From Thermoplasmata archaeon (lineage in GTDB: Archaea; Thermoplasmatota; Thermoplasmata; Lutacidiplasmatales; UBA184), in NCBI GenBank assembly GCA_022750435.1, contig JAKIVS010000010.1, positions 1-64,000 of the forward strand: a DNA stretch of 64,000 nucleotides, written 5' to 3'. The notes under the pieces are model-generated. The model did no database searches and was not told the origin of the DNA. It was given only the letters and a program-made list of their open reading frames with translations. A program made the translations under genes and the position numbers. Shown here piece after piece: positions 27,456-35,103 of this stretch (its first letter is position 1; each line of letters starts with the position of its first letter).

Positions 27456-28247
27456 CTACGGCTCGCTCGGACCCTGCGACGGCTCGAGGTCTTCGCCGCC
27501 GGCGAAGTTCTGCTGGAGCGACCGGTACAGCGGTTCGAGGCCCACGCCGGACCGCGCCGACGTCGGGATCAGCGTCGCGAGCGGGGCCATCGCCTCCATC
27601 GCACGGAACAGCTCCGTCGAGAGCTGCAGGTCCGGCGTGGCCGTCTCGCGCGTGACCGCGTCGTAGAGCCGACCGGGCTCCTCGCCCCATCCGAGGATCT
27701 CCTCGAGGCGCGCCGGGTCGAGCAGGTCGGTCTTCGTGAGAATGTTCAGCGTCGGGAGGCGGAAGCGGAACTCGACCGTCGCCGAGAGCAGGAGGAGGGA
27801 GACGAACCCGTTCGGCGTCCGCGCGAGGGCCGGGTCGAACAGGAATGCGATGGTGGACCGCTCCCCGCTGAGCGCGTCGACGATCGCCCGCGACGCCTCG
27901 CGGAAGGCGAACAGCTCGATCTGGCCGGGCGTGTCGACCAGGACGTAGTCGGACTTGAACTCCGAGAGCGCCTGCTTGACGTCGAACACCTTGAGCGCGA
28001 TCATGTCGGCCGCCGCCACCTGCGCGCCGTTCGGACCGAGGTTGTGCTCGGCCATCACCTCCGGGAGCTGGACCCACTCCCGGATGTCGACGTCCGGCTC
28101 CAGGTCGACGCTCTCGTTGCCCGGGTCGAGGTTGAGAATCGTCGCGTCGTAGCCGGCGCCCTTCAGGTAGGCCCGGAAGGCGTGGACGAGGTTCGTCTTC
28201 CCGGCGCCGGCGGTGCCCGTGAAGTAGACGGTCCCCGGCTCCTCCAT
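27456..28247 (-). CDS. GPN-loop GTPase
   Basis: A 263-residue archaeal/eukaryotic-type GTPase (XAB1/Npa3-like), in eukaryotes linked to RNA polymerase assembly. Walker A FTGTAGAGKTNLVH (10–22), LNLDPGNESVD, the diagnostic GPN insertion EHNLGPNGAQ (71–73), the VDTPGQIELFAF G3 region, and NILTKTDLLDPARL as G4 are all visible. It starts immediately after the SRP19 stop (adjacent bases), so SRP19–GPN are coupled. S8e lies upstream in the same direction. Confidence 0.95.
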   Translation of the reverse strand: MEEPGTVYFTGTAGAGKTNLVHAFRAYLKGAGYDATILNLDPGNESVDLEPDVDIREWVQLPEVMAEHNLGPNGAQVAAADMIALKVFDVKQALSEFKSDYVLVDTPGQIELFAFREASRAIVDALSGERSTIAFLFDPALARTPNGFVSLLLLSATVEFRFRLPTLNILTKTDLLDPARLEEILGWGEEPGRLYDAVTRETATPDLQLSTELFRAMEAMAPLATLIPTSARSGVGLEPLYRSLQQNFAGGEDLEPSQGPSEP

Positions 28248-28547
28248 CTACCGCTTCCCCCCCTCGGCGTGCCGTTGGGACAGCGCCGTGGCGAGCTGGC
28301 GGAGGAAGGCGGTCTTGGTGACCCCGGCCTTCTTCGCGATCCGAACCCGGCCGGCGTACGCGTGGACCGCGCGGGGATACTGCTTGTCCGGCTCGCTCGT
28401 CGCCGTGAAGCCGAGGGATTGAGCAACCTCGACGATCTCCTCGAGCGTCGTCTCCGCGACCGCCACCGGTTGGGCGACGCGACGACCGAGGGCGCGGGTG
28501 GTGCCGCGGCTCACGTAGGCCGGGTAGACGAAGAAATGGTCCGGCAT
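28248..28547 (-). CDS. srp19: Signal recognition particle protein SRP19
   Basis: A 99-residue SRP RNA-binding protein. The N-terminal YPAYVSRGTTRALGRRVAQP matches the SRP19 pattern YPxYxDxxxSRxxGRRV, and EEIVEVAQSLGF matches the following helix. It organises SRP RNA for SRP54 loading. Located between S8e (19 bp upstream) and the GPN GTPase. Confidence 0.9.
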   Translation of the reverse strand: MPDHFFVYPAYVSRGTTRALGRRVAQPVAVAETTLEEIVEVAQSLGFTATSEPDKQYPRAVHAYAGRVRIAKKAGVTKTAFLRQLATALSQRHAEGGKR

Positions 28548-28566
28548 CCGCGCCCCCGTTCCGGGG

Positions 28567-28965
28567 TCACTTCGATGCCGTGCGTTCGCCGATGCGCACC
28601 GCGTTGACGACGCCGTCCTGCCCCGGGCGCGACCGGACCCGGACGAGTCCGAGCTCCGTCTCGAGGATGGCGCCCTTCGTGATGATGTTGCGTTGAACGA
28701 AGTTCGGGTTCGCGGGGTTCTCGCGGACGGTAACGATCTTCGTGACCTTCGAGGCCTTCGTCGCGGGGTCGTAGACGTTGGCCATCTCGACGGTCAGGAT
28801 CCGGATCCGCTGGGAGCCCCCGCGGGTGCGGTACGGCTTGACCGTCCCCGGTCCGAGGGTCGCCTGCTGGAGCTCGCGGCCGATCTCGAACCGACGCTTC
28901 TTGCGGATGGGCCGAAGCCGACCTCCCGTCCGCTTGCGCCGTGAGCGACCTTGCCAGACCCCCAT
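28567..28965 (-). CDS. rps8e: 30S ribosomal protein S8e
   Basis: A 132-residue archaeal/eukaryotic ribosomal protein. The start MGVWQGRSRRKRTGGRLRP is the family's signature N-terminus, followed by KKRRFEIGRELQQATLG, NVYDPATKASKVTKIVTV and the C-terminal ILETELGLVRVRSRPGQDG block. The track ORF is extended upstream; the ATG at 28965 is chosen on homology. TATA-like ACGTCAAATA lies about 40 bp upstream. First gene of S8e–SRP19–GPN. Confidence 0.96.
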   Translation of the reverse strand: MGVWQGRSRRKRTGGRLRPIRKKRRFEIGRELQQATLGPGTVKPYRTRGGSQRIRILTVEMANVYDPATKASKVTKIVTVRENPANPNFVQRNIITKGAILETELGLVRVRSRPGQDGVVNAVRIGERTASK

Positions 28966-29000
28966 AGTTCCTCGTCGAGGGCGCAGCGAGCGGGGTTCGG

Positions 29001-29010
29001 TATTTGACGT
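29001..29010 (-). promoter_or_regulatory. TATA-like box for S8e–SRP19–GPN
   Basis: Minus-strand ACGTCAAATA, 36–45 bp upstream of the S8e ATG. The CAAATACCGAA context closely resembles the S12 promoter (TTAAATACCGAG). Confidence 0.55.
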
Positions 29011-29056
29011 TTCGCGGCCTCGGCGACGGCCCCCGGGCGGACGCGGGCCGTCGACG

Positions 29057-29947
29057 CTACAGGTAGGCGTGGAGGAGGCCACGGAGCGGGTCGAACTCCG
29101 CCATCACCGCGCGTTCCTCCGCGGCCGTGAGCGCTTCGTACGGCGCCCGGAATCCGGACGACGCCCCGCGGACCTGGGAGACGAGGAACTTCGTGGCGGA
29201 GGGGAACGGGCCGGCCCGCATCGCCCCCGCGACCCGGTCGACCAGACCCTGGAGCTCGGAGGCCCGGGCCGTCTCGTGGGCGAGCGCGGCGCGGACGAGA
29301 GCGACGGCGAGCCTCGGAACGACGTTCGCCGTCTCGAGCAGGGCCCCGCCCGCTCCCCTCCCGATCGCATCGGCGGCGAGGCCGTCGACTCCGGAGAAGA
29401 CGGCGAACCCCTCTGGCGCGCCGCCGAGGAATCCCTCCACGCTCGTGAGGAATCCCGCCGCGTCGACGACCCCGTCGAGGACCCGCTCGCGGGCCAGCCG
29501 GTGCACGAGCTCCGGGGCAAGGGAGTACCCCGCAAACGCGGGGAGGTTGGCCGCCAGCAGCGGGATCTTGCTCCCGTCTCGGAGGGCCCGGTAGTAGTGC
29601 GCGACCGCCTCCGACGTCGGATGGAGGAAGTACGGCGGAACGGCGACGAGCGCCCCCGCGCCTCGCTCCTCCGCCGATTGGGCAAACCGGACGGCGAGTC
29701 GCGTGCTGGGAGCACCGACGCCCACCCAAGCGTCCGATTTCCCCGTCAGGCTCTCGATCGTGGACTCCAGGAGGAGGCGTCGCTCGGCTTCCTCGACGGA
29801 CGCAATCTCGCCGACCGCGCTGAGCACGAAGACGTGGTCGACGCCGGCCGCGGAGATCCCGCGGACGAACGGCCCGTTGCGTCCTGCGTCGAACTCTCCC
29901 TCCTCCCCGAACAGCGTCGGGACGGGGACGACGAGCCCGCGGAGCAT
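29057..29947 (-). CDS. Dihydrodipicolinate-synthase/aldolase-fold protein lacking Schiff-base lysine
   Basis: A 296-residue TIM-barrel protein of the DHDPS/NAL superfamily, of normal length and clearly alignable: LVVPVPTLFGEEGEFD, VFVLSAVGEIASVEEAERR, VAVPPYFLHPTSEAVAHYYRAL. The catalytic residues are missing. The motif that holds Tyr133 in E. coli DapA reads AANLPAFAG (Ala133), the Schiff-base Lys161 position is Val (DGVVDAAGF), and GTTGE is SAVGE. It cannot use the normal aldolase mechanism, so it may have another role. Start ATG at 29947. Divergent from RNase HII. Confidence 0.85.
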   Translation of the reverse strand: MLRGLVVPVPTLFGEEGEFDAGRNGPFVRGISAAGVDHVFVLSAVGEIASVEEAERRLLLESTIESLTGKSDAWVGVGAPSTRLAVRFAQSAEERGAGALVAVPPYFLHPTSEAVAHYYRALRDGSKIPLLAANLPAFAGYSLAPELVHRLARERVLDGVVDAAGFLTSVEGFLGGAPEGFAVFSGVDGLAADAIGRGAGGALLETANVVPRLAVALVRAALAHETARASELQGLVDRVAGAMRAGPFPSATKFLVSQVRGASSGFRAPYEALTAAEERAVMAEFDPLRGLLHAYL

Positions 29948-29967
29948 CGACGGGGAAGGCGACTCGC

Positions 29968-29975
29968 GCTTATGG
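29968..29975 (+). promoter_or_regulatory. TATA-like box for rnhB
   Basis: GCTTATGG lies 27–34 bp before the ATG at 30002. It supports that start over the nearby upstream in-frame ATG. Confidence 0.45.
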
Positions 29976-30001
29976 GGTGCGCGCCGTACCCGCTCCCACC
30001 G

Positions 30002-30700
30002 ATGGGGCGCGCCACCCTCGCCTCTCCACCACCCCCGCCGGTGGGCGCGGTCCTCGGCATCGACGAGGCGGGGCGGGGCAGTCTGGTCGGCCCCCTCGTG
30101 GTCGGCGGGTTCCTCGTCGACGCCGAACGGATCTCGGAGTTGACCGAACTCGGGGTCCGGGACTCCAAGCGGCTTACCCCCGCGCGGCGCGAGGAGATCT
30201 TCGCCGCGCTCCCGTCCGTGGGCCGGTGCTGGGCGGTCCCACTCCCTCCGCGCACCGTCGACCGGGCCGTCCACAAGGGACAGCTCAACGGTCTCGAGCT
30301 CGACGCCTTCGCGTCGATTGTCCGCAGCGCCCGGCCGGACATGGCCTACGCGGACGCCTGCGACCCGGTCGCCGAACGGTTCGGCCGTCGGCTCGGCGAG
30401 GCTTCCGGGAACATCTGCCTCGTCCATGCCCGTCACAAGGCCGACCGGGACCTGCCGGTGGTCGGCGCGGCGTCGATCGTGGCGAAGGTCCACCGCGACC
30501 GCGCCCTCGGCCGCTTGCGCGCGAAGCTCGGCGACGACCTGGGGAGCGGCTACCCGTCCGACCGAGGGACCGTCGAGTTCGTGCGCCAGGCGATCTCGGG
30601 AGGCGGCCCGCTCCCCTCGTGGCTGCGGGCGTCGTGGGCGACGACGGAGAGACTTATTCAACGGCGGACGGCTCGACCGCTCGAGGGCTTCGGGCCATGA
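30002..30700 (+). CDS. rnhB: Ribonuclease HII
   Basis: Cleaves RNA in RNA–DNA hybrids and at embedded ribonucleotides. The 232-residue chain has the catalytic start GIDEAGRGSLVGPLVVGG (D21, E22), GVRDSKRLTPARRE, AYADACDP (third acidic site), HKADRDLPVVGAASIVAKVHRD and GSGYPSDRGTVEF. The track ORF (640 aa) is antisense to upstream genes before this point. Its TGA overlaps the ATG of the SCP2-like gene (ATGA). Confidence 0.94.
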   Translation: MGRATLASPPPPPVGAVLGIDEAGRGSLVGPLVVGGFLVDAERISELTELGVRDSKRLTPARREEIFAALPSVGRCWAVPLPPRTVDRAVHKGQLNGLELDAFASIVRSARPDMAYADACDPVAERFGRRLGEASGNICLVHARHKADRDLPVVGAASIVAKVHRDRALGRLRAKLGDDLGSGYPSDRGTVEFVRQAISGGGPLPSWLRASWATTERLIQRRTARPLEGFGP

Positions 30701-31029
30701 TCGAGGAGACGCTCGCCGGCGTCGTCGAGCGGTTCAACCGCCACGGGGACCGCAACCCGGCGGTCCGAGCCGAGCTCGAAGGGTTCGAGCGTACCATCCG
30801 GATCCACCTGACCGATGAGGGGACCTACGCGGTCGACCTGCACGGAGGTCGTCTCACGAACCTCCGCAGCGACGGCACCGGGAAGGCCGACATGACGATC
30901 ACGACCGACCGCGCGACGCTCCTCGGCCTCGTCGCAAAGGAGATTGGACCCATGAAGGCCCTGGTGACGCGGAAGCTCGCCATCGACGGCAGCCTCGAGG
31001 ACAAGCTGCTGTTCCGCAAGCTGCTCTAG
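30697..31029 (+). CDS. SCP2 sterol-carrier-domain-like protein
   Basis: A 110-residue protein resembling a stand-alone SCP2 lipid-binding domain: RTIRIHLTDEGTYAVDLHGGRLT, then KADMTITTDRATLLGLVAKEI, GPMKALVTRKLAIDGSLEDKLLFRKLL. The pattern of strand, ADxxixxd and a C-terminal KLxIxGdl segment is that of SCP2 proteins. The ligand is unknown. Translation is coupled to rnhB by the 4-bp ATGA overlap, although the functional link is unclear. It converges on the arginine decarboxylase gene. Confidence 0.75.
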   Translation: MIEETLAGVVERFNRHGDRNPAVRAELEGFERTIRIHLTDEGTYAVDLHGGRLTNLRSDGTGKADMTITTDRATLLGLVAKEIGPMKALVTRKLAIDGSLEDKLLFRKLL

Positions 31030-31042
31030 GCAGCGACCGTCG

Positions 31043-31543
31043 CTACGGCAGGAAGACGCAGGCGGCGATGCAGACGCCGTAGTGGTCCATCGGGATCACG
31101 AGCTCTTCCGTCCGGTAGTGGATCCGCCGCAGCTCCACGCCGCGGAAGTGGGCGATCTCCTCCATCCGCCAGCGGAGGAACTCCTTCAGCGACTTCTGCG
31201 TCCCGTGCACGTGGCCCTCGGCGACGTAGCCGCCCTGGCCGTCCGTCCGGAACCCGTAGGCGATGCCGGAGCTGATGACCTCGCCCTCGCCTCCGCCCAT
31301 CCGCGCGAGGACGCAATGCGTGATGGCGCCGCGCGAGATCGCGAGGCGGTCGACCTGCCGGATCCCGATCGGCAGCACCGAGGAGACGCTGACCAGGTTC
31401 TGCTCGCCGATGCCGGCCTGGAGGAGCGCGAGGTCGAACGCGTTCAACTCGCTGGTCTTGTTGATCCCCTTCCCGCTGGTGGCGAAGAATCGGGTCGGGA
31501 TTGGGACGAGGGTCCCTTCGCGAGCCTCGGCGCGACGTGGCAC
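31043..31543 (-). CDS. pdaD: Pyruvoyl-dependent arginine decarboxylase
   Basis: Produces agmatine for polyamine and agmatidine synthesis. The 166-residue proenzyme has the self-cleavage site in NLVSVSSVLPIG (predicted between Ser54 and Ser55, with Ser55 becoming the pyruvoyl group), and PIPTRFFATSGKGIN and ELNAFDLALLQAGI, typical of the archaeal enzyme. The start is GTG at 31543, behind a TATA-like GGTTAAGC. Monocistronic by layout. Confidence 0.93.
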   Translation of the reverse strand: MPRRAEAREGTLVPIPTRFFATSGKGINKTSELNAFDLALLQAGIGEQNLVSVSSVLPIGIRQVDRLAISRGAITHCVLARMGGGEGEVISSGIAYGFRTDGQGGYVAEGHVHGTQKSLKEFLRWRMEEIAHFRGVELRRIHYRTEELVIPMDHYGVCIAACVFLP

Positions 31544-31566
31544 GAGGGGCGGGGAGCGGTTTCGCG

Positions 31567-31574
31567 GCTTAACC
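31567..31574 (-). promoter_or_regulatory. TATA-like box for pdaD
   Basis: Minus-strand GGTTAAGC, 24–31 bp upstream of the GTG start. Confidence 0.5.
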
Positions 31575-31638
31575 TTTCGGTCGAGAACGGCCCGTCGGGA
31601 CCGATTCGGAGCGCCCGCGCGGGCCGGCGACCCGCCGA

Positions 31639-32211
31639 CTAGACCATGATGGCGTGGCGGCGGCGCATGGACTCTTCGCTCTCGTGGCGCACGCGCATCA
31701 GCTCCGCCACCAAGGCGTCCGTGAGTCGGAGGGCCGCCGACTCGAACAGGGTCCCGAGGGGAGCGATCCGGATCCGGTCGGCATCTTCCGGAAAGTCGAG
31801 GGTGAGGAGGAGCGTCGCCGCGTGGGCGAGCTTGGAGGTCGAGCGGGCGGTCAGGACGATCAGCTCGGACCCCTCGCGTCGGACGATATTCGCCGTCGCG
31901 ATCGACGACTGGCTCTCGCCGGCCCCGGAGAGGATGAACACCGCGTCGCCGCGCCGAACGATCGGGGTGACGCTCTCGCCGATCACGTAGGCGGTGAGAC
32001 CGATCTGCACGAGCCGCATCGCGAAGGCGCGGCCGATGATGCCGGAGCGGCCGGCGCCGTAGACGAACGTGGCGGGCGCCTTCGCGAGGATCGCCACCGC
32101 GCGGTCGATGGTCGCCGGGTCGAGCTGGTCGAGCGCCTCGCTGACGCGTCGACCGATGTAGGCCTGGGCCCGGGAGAACACCGGGCCGTCAGTGCTGCCG
32201 GCGTCGGTCAC
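31639..32211 (-). CDS. hxlB: 6-phospho-3-hexuloisomerase-like SIS protein
   Basis: A 190-residue single-SIS protein of the PHI type, which interconverts hexulose-6-phosphate and fructose-6-phosphate in the ribulose-monophosphate route that many archaea use to make pentoses. Motifs: TFVYGAGRSGIIGRAFAMRL, VIGESVTPIVRRGDAVFILSGAGESQS and APLGTLFESAALRLTDAL. The partner hexulose-phosphate synthase is not in the window. The GTG at 32211 overlaps the upstream TIM-barrel gene by 23 bp, so they are probably one transcript. Confidence 0.85.
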   Translation of the reverse strand: MTDAGSTDGPVFSRAQAYIGRRVSEALDQLDPATIDRAVAILAKAPATFVYGAGRSGIIGRAFAMRLVQIGLTAYVIGESVTPIVRRGDAVFILSGAGESQSSIATANIVRREGSELIVLTARSTSKLAHAATLLLTLDFPEDADRIRIAPLGTLFESAALRLTDALVAELMRVRHESEESMRRRHAIMV

Positions 32212-33379
32212 GTCCGGACCTCTTGGGGGTCGGCGCGCGGGAGGGGAGGCGGGCCGCGAGCGCCTGCCGCGGTCGCGCCGTCGCGAGGGACGGCGTGCGG
32301 ACGACGGTCTTCGCCGGAGTCCGCGGGACCACGGTCGGCGCGACACGCTTCACGGCGGCGTTCGCGGGTGCGTGCTTCTTCGCGTAGCGCTTGGAGAGCG
32401 AGCGCTCGTAGAGGAGCTTCATGTACATCGCGTCGTGCTCGAGGAGCGGAGAACTCGAGATCACGGTCACGTCGTACTCCCGCTCGCTGAACAGTTCGGC
32501 GACCGGGTCGAACCGGGCCTGGCCGCGTTTGATCGGCGTCAGCCGGAACTCGCCGGGGCCGTAGAACTCGACGCCGGCGAAGTTCATGTACAGTTCGCCG
32601 CCGCTCGCCTTCACGAACTCCTCGACGACCGGGCGCAGATCGTCCGGGGTGTCGAAGGTCCTCCGCTCGCGGGCAGAGATGTGCGGCAGGTTGAGGACCG
32701 GGACCACGCCCTTCACCTGGTGAGCGATCTCGAGGATCTCTTCGCGGGAACCGAACACGTCGGGGTGACCGGACGGCTCGATCGCGAGACGGACGGTGCC
32801 GTGGGAGTATTCCTTCAGCCAGTCGGAGAGCTCGTGGGCGACGCGCGTCAGTTCCTGGACGCTGTCGGACCGCGTTCCGGGTCCGTAGAATCCGAGATGC
32901 GTGACCGCCATGCGCGCCCCGAGCCCCTCGGCGAGCACCGAGGCCCACTGGATCTGTCGGAGGGAGCGTTCCCGGGCCTCCTGGCTCCCGAAGAAATCCA
33001 CGTAGTACGGGGCGTGGAGCGTGAGGTCCACGTCGAGGGCGCGCGCGAGCGCGCGGGTCTGCGCGAGGTCCGCGTAGTCCTTCGCGAGGCTCCACGTGAG
33101 CGCGGTGATCGAGTCCTTCCGGCCGACGGGCGTCACCATCCGGGCCGCCGTTGGGATCGCGGAACCGGTCCCCGGGCCGACGCCGACGATGAGCTGGAGG
33201 GCGATGTCGCGCGCGGTCTTGCCGATCTCCTCGTCGAGGACGACGCGCGTGAGCGGATTGACCTTGATGAACTGCACTTCCATCGCGGTCAGGCCGAGAT
33301 GGTGGACGTCGGAGATCCCGTCGCGCAGGGTGCGTCCCTTACACGAAAGAGGGATCCCTGCAGGACCGAACCGAATCAC
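32189..33379 (-). CDS. Endonuclease-IV-like TIM-barrel protein
   Basis: A 396-residue protein of the AP-endonuclease-2/xylose-isomerase-like TIM-barrel superfamily. IRFGPAGIPLSCKGRTLRDG leads the barrel, followed by LTLHAPYYVDFFGSQEARER, MAVTHLGFYGP, VRLAIEPSGHPDVFG, VLNLPHISARE and LYMNFAGVEFYG, with His/Glu/Asp residues at plausible metal positions. Residues about 335–396 are a Lys/Arg/Pro-rich basic tail. The GTG at 33379 gives an N-terminus matching the family; the longer track ORF is wrong upstream. Whether it acts on DNA or a sugar phosphate is not decidable here. Confidence 0.8.
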   Translation of the reverse strand: MIRFGPAGIPLSCKGRTLRDGISDVHHLGLTAMEVQFIKVNPLTRVVLDEEIGKTARDIALQLIVGVGPGTGSAIPTAARMVTPVGRKDSITALTWSLAKDYADLAQTRALARALDVDLTLHAPYYVDFFGSQEARERSLRQIQWASVLAEGLGARMAVTHLGFYGPGTRSDSVQELTRVAHELSDWLKEYSHGTVRLAIEPSGHPDVFGSREEILEIAHQVKGVVPVLNLPHISARERRTFDTPDDLRPVVEEFVKASGGELYMNFAGVEFYGPGEFRLTPIKRGQARFDPVAELFSEREYDVTVISSSPLLEHDAMYMKLLYERSLSKRYAKKHAPANAAVKRVAPTVVPRTPAKTVVRTPSLATARPRQALAARLPSRAPTPKRSGRDRRRQH

Positions 33380-33425
33380 AACTAACCGAACCTCAAAATA
33401 GGCGGGAGGGGGGGATTCGACGGCC

Positions 33426-34070
33426 CTATATATGGGGTGGGGCGGCGGCTCGAAGCGGCACGAAACGCACCGCCGGACCGACCACGGTGGACCCCGCGGT
33501 CCCCTTCCTTCGGAAGACGGTGAGCATCTGCCCCATGGCATGGCCCACCGGCGCCACCACCCGCCCGCCGTCCACGACGGCCGCGGGCCAGGTCGGGGAG
33601 AGCACGCTCGTCGCACAGGAGACGAGGACCGCGTCGAAGACGGGCCCCTCGGGGACCGCCTCGCGGCCGTCCCGGATGCGGATCGTCGCGTCGACTCCCA
33701 ATTGGGCGAGGGTCGCCCGGCTCCGATTGGCGAGGCCCGGGTCGATCTCGACTCCGACGAGGTGGCCGGACGGGCCGACGATCGCCGACGCGACCGCAAG
33801 GAGGTAGCCGCTCCCGCTCCCAATCTCGAGCAGGTTCGCGCCGCGATGGAGCTTCGCCAACTCGAGTTGGAGGGCGACCATGTGCGGCGCCGAGATCGAC
33901 GTAAAGTCGTCGCCGAGGGGGATCGGCTCGTCGTCGTACGCCCGGGCGAGGTACGCTCGGGGCACGAACAGGTGGCGCGGCACCGACCGCAGCGCCTTCG
34001 CGACGGCGGGCGGCATCGGCCCGAGGGCGCCGACCATGCGCGCCGCCGACTCGGCCCACGTCTCGGTCAT
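33426..34070 (-). CDS. pcm: Protein-L-isoaspartate O-methyltransferase
   Basis: Methylates isoaspartyl residues to start repair of damaged proteins. The 214-residue enzyme has SVPRHLFVPRAYLARAYDDEPIPLGDDFTSISAPHM, the SAM motif LLEIGSGSGYLLAV, VEIDPGLANRS, and VVAPVGHAMGQ at the post-motif region. The ATG at 34070 overlaps the rlmE stop as ATGA, so it is coupled to it. Its stop codon coincides with a TATATA stretch that may serve the next gene. Confidence 0.92.
   Translation of the reverse strand: MTETWAESAARMVGALGPMPPAVAKALRSVPRHLFVPRAYLARAYDDEPIPLGDDFTSISAPHMVALQLELAKLHRGANLLEIGSGSGYLLAVASAIVGPSGHLVGVEIDPGLANRSRATLAQLGVDATIRIRDGREAVPEGPVFDAVLVSCATSVLSPTWPAAVVDGGRVVAPVGHAMGQMLTVFRRKGTAGSTVVGPAVRFVPLRAAAPPHI
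33427..33433 (-). promoter_or_regulatory. Possible TATA box for TIM-barrel–PHI genes
   Basis: ATATATA on the minus strand overlaps the pcm stop codon and lies 48–54 bp upstream of the GTG at 33379. It would give a leader of about 20 nt. A nearer AT-rich patch (33394–33402) is too close to the start to act as the box. Confidence 0.35.
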
Positions 34071-34675
34071 GGGGACGGAACGACCGGATGGAACCGGAGC
34101 CCGACGAGGTACAGCTCGCTCGAGCGCTCGCGCGACGCCGGGGGCTTCGTCCGCTGCCACCGGCGGAACGAGGGCCCGATGTCCCGGTCGAGCTCGTCGA
34201 GCATCTCGCCGGCGAACACCTTCGCCACGAACGAGCCGTCCTTCGCGAGGACCTCTCGGGCGAGGTCGAACGCGGACCGGACGAGCGCCACCGAGCGGGC
34301 GTGGTCGGTCGAGTAGGCGCCGCTGATCCTCGGCGACATGTCGGAGAGGACGACGTCGAAGCGCTCCGGACCGAGACGGCCAACAAGCCCCGGGGAGCCG
34401 ACCATTCCCCGGACGACCGTGACCCCGCGCGCCGGTTCGATGTCGCGCGGGTCCACGGCGACGACCGAGCCCTTCCGCCCCACGCGCTCGGCGGCGACCA
34501 AGGACCAGCCTCCCGGCGCGGCACCGAGGTCGAGGACCCGGTCGCCAATGCGGAAGATCGGGAAACGCTCGGCGAGGTGCTCCAGCTTGAACGCCGCCCG
34601 CGAGCGCAGACCCTCGGACTGCGCCGCCCGGTAGTACGGGTCGCGCCGCCGCTCCGCGACGAACCGCCGTCCCAT
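34067..34675 (-). CDS. rlmE: rRNA 2'-O-methyltransferase RlmE/FtsJ family
   Basis: A 202-residue SAM methyltransferase modifying a uridine ribose in large-subunit rRNA. The KDKE catalytic set is visible: RSRAAFKLEHL (K), LSDMSPRISG (D), FVAKVFAGEM (K) and SELYLVGLRF (E). The SAM motif is VLDLGAAPGGWSLVAA. The ATG at 34675 follows a TATA-like GGTTAAGGC by about 23–31 bp and excludes the upstream tRNA region included in the track ORF. First gene of rlmE–pcm. Confidence 0.93.
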   Translation of the reverse strand: MGRRFVAERRRDPYYRAAQSEGLRSRAAFKLEHLAERFPIFRIGDRVLDLGAAPGGWSLVAAERVGRKGSVVAVDPRDIEPARGVTVVRGMVGSPGLVGRLGPERFDVVLSDMSPRISGAYSTDHARSVALVRSAFDLAREVLAKDGSFVAKVFAGEMLDELDRDIGPSFRRWQRTKPPASRERSSELYLVGLRFHPVVPSP

Positions 34676-34697
34676 CCGGTTCCCTACGCGAGGCCGG

Positions 34698-34706
34698 GCC
34701 TTAACC
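34698..34706 (-). promoter_or_regulatory. TATA-like box for rlmE–pcm
   Basis: Minus-strand GGGTTAAGG region, 23–31 bp upstream of the rlmE ATG and just downstream of the tRNA 3' end. Confidence 0.5.
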
Positions 34707-34732
34707 CGCTCGCGCACGACGCGGCGCCGGAG

Positions 34733-34807
34733 TGGGGCCGTCCGAATTTGAATCGGAGTCTCTTGCACCCCAAGCAAGAAGGATGGACCAAGCTACCCCA
34801 CGGCCCC
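34733..34807 (-). tRNA. tRNA-Pro (anticodon GGG)
   Basis: A complete 75-nt cloverleaf without intron or encoded CCA. The acceptor stem GGGGCCG pairs perfectly with CGGCCCC, with discriminator A. D-arm GGGTAGCTTGGTCCATCC. The anticodon stem CTTGC/GCAAG carries the loop TTGGGGT, anticodon GGG. T-arm TCCGA–TTCAAAT–TCGGA. It is not in the ORF track; the small ORFs drawn over it are artefacts. A TATA-like GGTTATCTT lies about 35 bp upstream. Confidence 0.95.
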
Positions 34808-34839
34808 GTCGGTCGCCGGGGCATCGGACCGAGGTGGGG

Positions 34840-34848
34840 AAGATAACC
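34840..34848 (-). promoter_or_regulatory. TATA-like box for tRNA-Pro
   Basis: Minus-strand GGTTATCTT, 33–41 bp upstream of the mature 5' end, leaving room for a short 5' leader. Confidence 0.5.
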
Positions 34849-34867
34849 GTTTCCGGACCGACCCGAA

Positions 34868-35053
34868 CTACCGGTGGACAATCAGCCAACCGGCGGCCGC
34901 CACGACGATGAGGATCGCCGTCGAGACCGCCGAGAGCCAGAAGAAGGTCCAGAGGTCGGCCGACCCCTCCTCGGGGGAAACACCGACGCCCGGCGTGGAG
35001 CTTCCCGGGGTCGTGGTGTACGGATTGACGACGGTCGTCTCGGCAGGCGCCAT
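34868..35053 (-). CDS. Small single-span membrane protein (61 aa)
   Basis: A 61-residue protein with a Thr/Pro/Gly-rich N-terminal part (TTTPGSSTPGVGVSPEEGSA) and one C-terminal membrane helix (FFWLSAVSTAILIVVAAAGWLIV) ending HR. The layout suggests an extracellular N-terminus with a C-terminal anchor. A TATA-like GTTAAGAAT 30–38 bp upstream and lack of overlap with other genes support it. No function can be assigned. Confidence 0.6.
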   Translation of the reverse strand: MAPAETTVVNPYTTTPGSSTPGVGVSPEEGSADLWTFFWLSAVSTAILIVVAAAGWLIVHR

Positions 35054-35082
35054 GGGGACAATCGGGTGTACGTCCCGGCCCG

Positions 35083-35091
35083 ATTCTTAAC
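35083..35091 (-). promoter_or_regulatory. TATA-like box for 34868–35053 gene
   Basis: Minus-strand GTTAAGAAT, 30–38 bp before the ATG. Confidence 0.5.
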
Positions 35092-35103
35092 GACTCGGTT
35101 CGT

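Noticed and set aside
33394-33402. AT-rich CAAAATAGG as TATA box for the TIM-barrel gene
   Set aside because: Only 15–23 bp from the GTG start, too close for initiation upstream of it; the TATATA at the pcm stop is better placed.
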